From: JBDTLH01 sp039934875
Lineage (GTDB): Bacteria; Acidobacteriota; Terriglobia; Terriglobales; Acidobacteriaceae
Length of the DNA: 16,232 nucleotides
Direction: 5' to 3'
Assembly: GCA_039934875.1 (NCBI GenBank)
Contig: JBDTLH010000150.1
Span: forward strand, 1 to 16,232
The translations under genes and the position numbers were made by a program. Shown here one piece after another: positions 13,855 through 16,232 of this stretch. Position 1 is the first letter of the stretch. Every line of letters starts with the position of its first letter. Below the pieces are notes generated by a model. That model ran no database searches. It saw only the letters and a list, made by a program, of their open reading frames with translations, and was not told where the DNA came from.

Positions 13855-14283
13855 CTACATAGGCGGCCCCACTAACTCCAACTCAGGAAACGCCGCTCTA
13901 TACAGACGCTGATCGAGTGTTAACAGCCGATATCCATGTACCGCCGCATGCGCTCCGATGAGAAAATCAGCGAGAATGCGGCGTGGCAATGCGTCTTTCT
14001 GCTTATTCCGCCTGCGGACATAACCCTGAAATGCGCCACCTGCTGCCCGCCATGCTCGCTCCCCTAAGCTCCACTCGATTCGGATTCCGGTCTCGGCAAA
14101 AAATGCATCCAGCATCGACTCCGAGCGGGCAGGCAGAGCCAGCAATTCTGCATATCCTGCGCCGCTAATCACTAATGCGCCAATCGCCTGCGCCTCATCG
14201 AGCGCTTTCTGTGCGGCACGATTGAGGTCTGCGTCCCTGTCCCACAGCGCAATGAGCACATTGCTATCGAGCGCTGTGGTCAC
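13855..14283 (-). CDS. vapC: VapC-type PIN-domain ribonuclease toxin
   Basis: A 142-residue PIN-domain toxin of a type II toxin-antitoxin pair. VapC enzymes cleave specific RNAs, often tRNA or rRNA, when not bound by the antitoxin. The four acidic residues of the active site are visible: Asp6 in ALDSNVLIALW, Glu46 in GYAELLAL, Asp106 in ILADFLIGAHA, and Asp124 in LLTLDQRLYRAAFP. The GAHA and TLDQRLY motifs are those of the VapC subgroup paired with AbrB-type antitoxins. The start is a GTG at 14281-14283 that overlaps the antitoxin TGA (GTGA), so toxin translation is probably coupled to antitoxin translation, as is common in such operons. Length is normal and no lesion is seen, so it is likely active. 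RNA target unknown. Confidence 0.9.
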   Translation of the reverse strand: MTTALDSNVLIALWDRDADLNRAAQKALDEAQAIGALVISGAGYAELLALPARSESMLDAFFAETGIRIEWSLGERAWRAAGGAFQGYVRRRNKQKDALPRRILADFLIGAHAAVHGYRLLTLDQRLYRAAFPELELVGPPM

Positions 14284-14519
14284 TCTCCGCGCAACTCACG
14301 CACCCAGGTCATGATGGCAGTCTTGCCGGAGCCGATCTGCGGATTCCCAATACCTCTATACCGCGCGAACCGGCTCTCTCTGCGCATCGGTACGACCCGA
14401 ATGTCGCCTTCACAGTCCTCAAACAGGAGACTGTCGCCGGGCTGCACCCCAAGCGCCCTCCGCACCTCGTTAGGCACCGTAATTTGCCCTTTGCTGGTGA
14501 TTTTGGCAACTTTCTGCAT
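14280..14519 (-). CDS. vapB: AbrB/SpoVT-type antitoxin
   Basis: A 79-residue swapped-hairpin DNA-binding antitoxin that binds and neutralises the adjacent toxin and represses its own operon. The N-terminus KITSKGQITVPNEVRRALGV (6-25), followed by QPGDSLLFE, is the SpoVT/AbrB signature. The C-terminal IGSGKTAIMTWVRELRGE (62-79) would be the toxin-binding tail. The ATG at 14517-14519 is chosen because AAGGA on the gene strand (14525-14529) lies five bases upstream and the fold starts at once. The frame remains open for 90 codons upstream (to 14789), but that part looks non-coding and has no family match. The 'GKT' near the C-terminus is not a P-loop. Confidence 0.92.
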   Translation of the reverse strand: MQKVAKITSKGQITVPNEVRRALGVQPGDSLLFEDCEGDIRVVPMRRESRFARYRGIGNPQIGSGKTAIMTWVRELRGE

Positions 14520-14819
14520 AACAATCCTTACTTCCTGAATATACTCCTTACCGCAATCATCGAGCACTCCCAATTCCTTCGCCTGTGGAATTCTGAAATC
14601 CCTGCTTTTGCAAATTGCTTGATTCTCATCTGCCAAGGGGTCTTCGGCCGTTCTTTCTAGCAACCTTCTTTTCCACCTTCCCACACCCTTCCACAAGGCC
14701 GCCCCGAATTCGAGCATTGACCGCGCTGTTCCCTGCCTTCTAGTCTCCAGTAGCACCCGTAGGTCGACACCCGAAACTCGAAATGCCACTGCATTCTTTC
14801 CACAGGAAAATCATCTAAC
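14520..14819. other. Gene-free stretch upstream of vapBC
   Basis: These 300 bases hold no recognisable gene on either strand. They include the vapB ribosome site (14525-14529) and presumably its promoter and autoregulatory operator, but no convincing -35/-10 pair or palindrome was found. Open minus-strand frames cross the stretch; their products resemble no family and lack ribosome sites. Confidence 0.5.
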
Positions 14820-14835
14820 ATACAACATATTGTGG
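14820..14835 (+). promoter_or_regulatory. NrdR box-like operator upstream of nrdJ
   Basis: The 16 bases ATACAACATATTGTGG agree with the NrdR box consensus (acaCwAtATaTwGtgt) at about 13 of 16 positions, including the ATAT core. The site lies seven bases before a candidate -35. NrdR is the ATP/dATP-sensing repressor of bacterial ribonucleotide reductase genes. A second box is normally found about three helical turns away. The only candidate, around CCGCTATATGCGG (14850-14862), shares just the core and its spacing is about 28 bases, so it is weak. Confidence 0.45.
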
Positions 14836-14842
14836 TTCTAAC

Positions 14843-14871
14843 TTGACAACCGCTATATGCGGGAGTATTTC
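14843..14871 (+). promoter_or_regulatory. Candidate sigma-70 promoter for nrdJ
   Basis: A perfect -35 TTGACA (14843-14848), a 17-base spacer, and TATTTC (14866-14871) as a partial -10. The spacer holds the inverted repeat CCGC-TATAT-GCGG (14850-14862), which a repressor could cover. Transcripts would begin near 14878 and carry a leader of about 190 bases before nrdJ. Confidence 0.5.
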
Positions 14872-14909
14872 TGATATCCCAGGGCATTGAAGGAACCATT
14901 TCACTGCCC

Positions 14910-14986
14910 CGGTAAACCTCTGGTTACCGATCTTTGTGTCTCACACCGCAATCCAGTGCAGCCCGTCTTTCGAGCGGGACGGCTGC
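14910..14986 (+). other. Structured 5' leader of nrdJ (two hairpins)
   Basis: CGGTAA-a-CC (14910-14918) pairs with GG-TTACCG (14922-14929) around TCT, giving eight pairs with one bulge. GCAGCC-c-GTC (14958-14967) pairs with GAC-GGCTGC (14978-14986), nine pairs with one bulge. The leader up to 15069 has no open frame that looks coding. It does not show the cobalamin riboswitch core, which would otherwise be expected for a B12-dependent enzyme. It may be an unlisted regulatory leader or only stable GC-rich RNA. Confidence 0.35.
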
Positions 14987-15069
14987 CATCCTCCAAACCC
15001 TGGGTCGCTCGAAACCGGCCCCAGCCACGCCACCGGCCCAACGGCGTTGCAAATTCCGAGGAGAACGAC

Positions 15070-16232
<1,163 letters not shown>

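Noticed and set aside
14520..14789. Ninety-codon N-terminal extension of the AbrB-type antitoxin
   Set aside because: The extension has no recognisable fold, while an AAGGA site and the domain start fit the ATG at 14517-14519.
14878..15069. Cobalamin riboswitch before nrdJ
   Set aside because: Some leader bases (CGCAATCCAGTGCAGCCCG) vaguely recall the B12 element, but the GCCACTG box and the CCCGC-ACTGT core are absent.

Overview
The window reads as chromosomal DNA of an Acidobacteriota bacterium, probably of the Koribacter/Sulfotelmatobacter type. This is inferred from gene content, not from a marker gene: two VWFA-related secreted proteins of a kind multiplied in that phylum, a short 'MRSxLVFDA' protein that recalls acidobacterial omega-like proteins, a TonB-C-domain protein with a cleavable signal, a B12-dependent ribonucleotide reductase, and HemQ of the coproporphyrin-dependent haem pathway. 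GC content is moderately high. No tRNA, rRNA, CRISPR array, prophage or intact insertion sequence was seen.

Layout. 1-716 (-): 5' part of uvrC. 976-1698 (+): OmpA-type peptidoglycan-binding lipoprotein. 1745-1975 (+): decayed vapC toxin gene, followed by hisS (2035-3345, +). 3415-3621 (-): small omega-like gene. 3832-5229 (-): DAACS dicarboxylate/amino-acid symporter. 5230-5514 holds octamer repeats and an unassigned open stretch. 5515-6510 (-) and 6596-7855 (+): two divergent VWFA-related secreted proteins, then a 41-codon signal-peptide ORF (7899-8024) that looks like the 5' stump of a third. 8031-9998 (+): RecQ with two HRDC domains and apparently no winged helix. 10001-10794 (-): two-gene operon of a small membrane protein and a TonB-C protein. 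10870-11715 (+): hemQ. 11712-13627 (-): operon of a CgeB-like glycosyltransferase and a sugar nucleotidyltransferase. 13650-13815: hairpin-rich REP-like block. 13855-14519 (-): vapBC toxin-antitoxin pair. 14520-15069: control region of nrdJ. 15070-16232 (+): 5' part of nrdJ.

How they fit together. Most genes are housekeeping: nucleotide excision repair, tRNA charging, helicase, haem synthesis and dNTP synthesis. Envelope and secreted functions lie between them. Three minus-strand operons use the same junction, GTGA, in which the stop of the first gene overlaps a GTG start of the second (10642-10645, 12515-12518, 14280-14283). This implies translational coupling within each pair.

No clearly new multi-gene system was found. 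The best leads are a NrdR-like box upstream of nrdJ with a structured leader, the RecQ domain layout, an internally duplicated TonB-C protein, a palindrome between hemQ and the divergent small-membrane-protein operon, and traces of gene decay (vapC remnant, VWFA stump). No hairpin with a proper T-run was found, so no intrinsic terminator is called with confidence.
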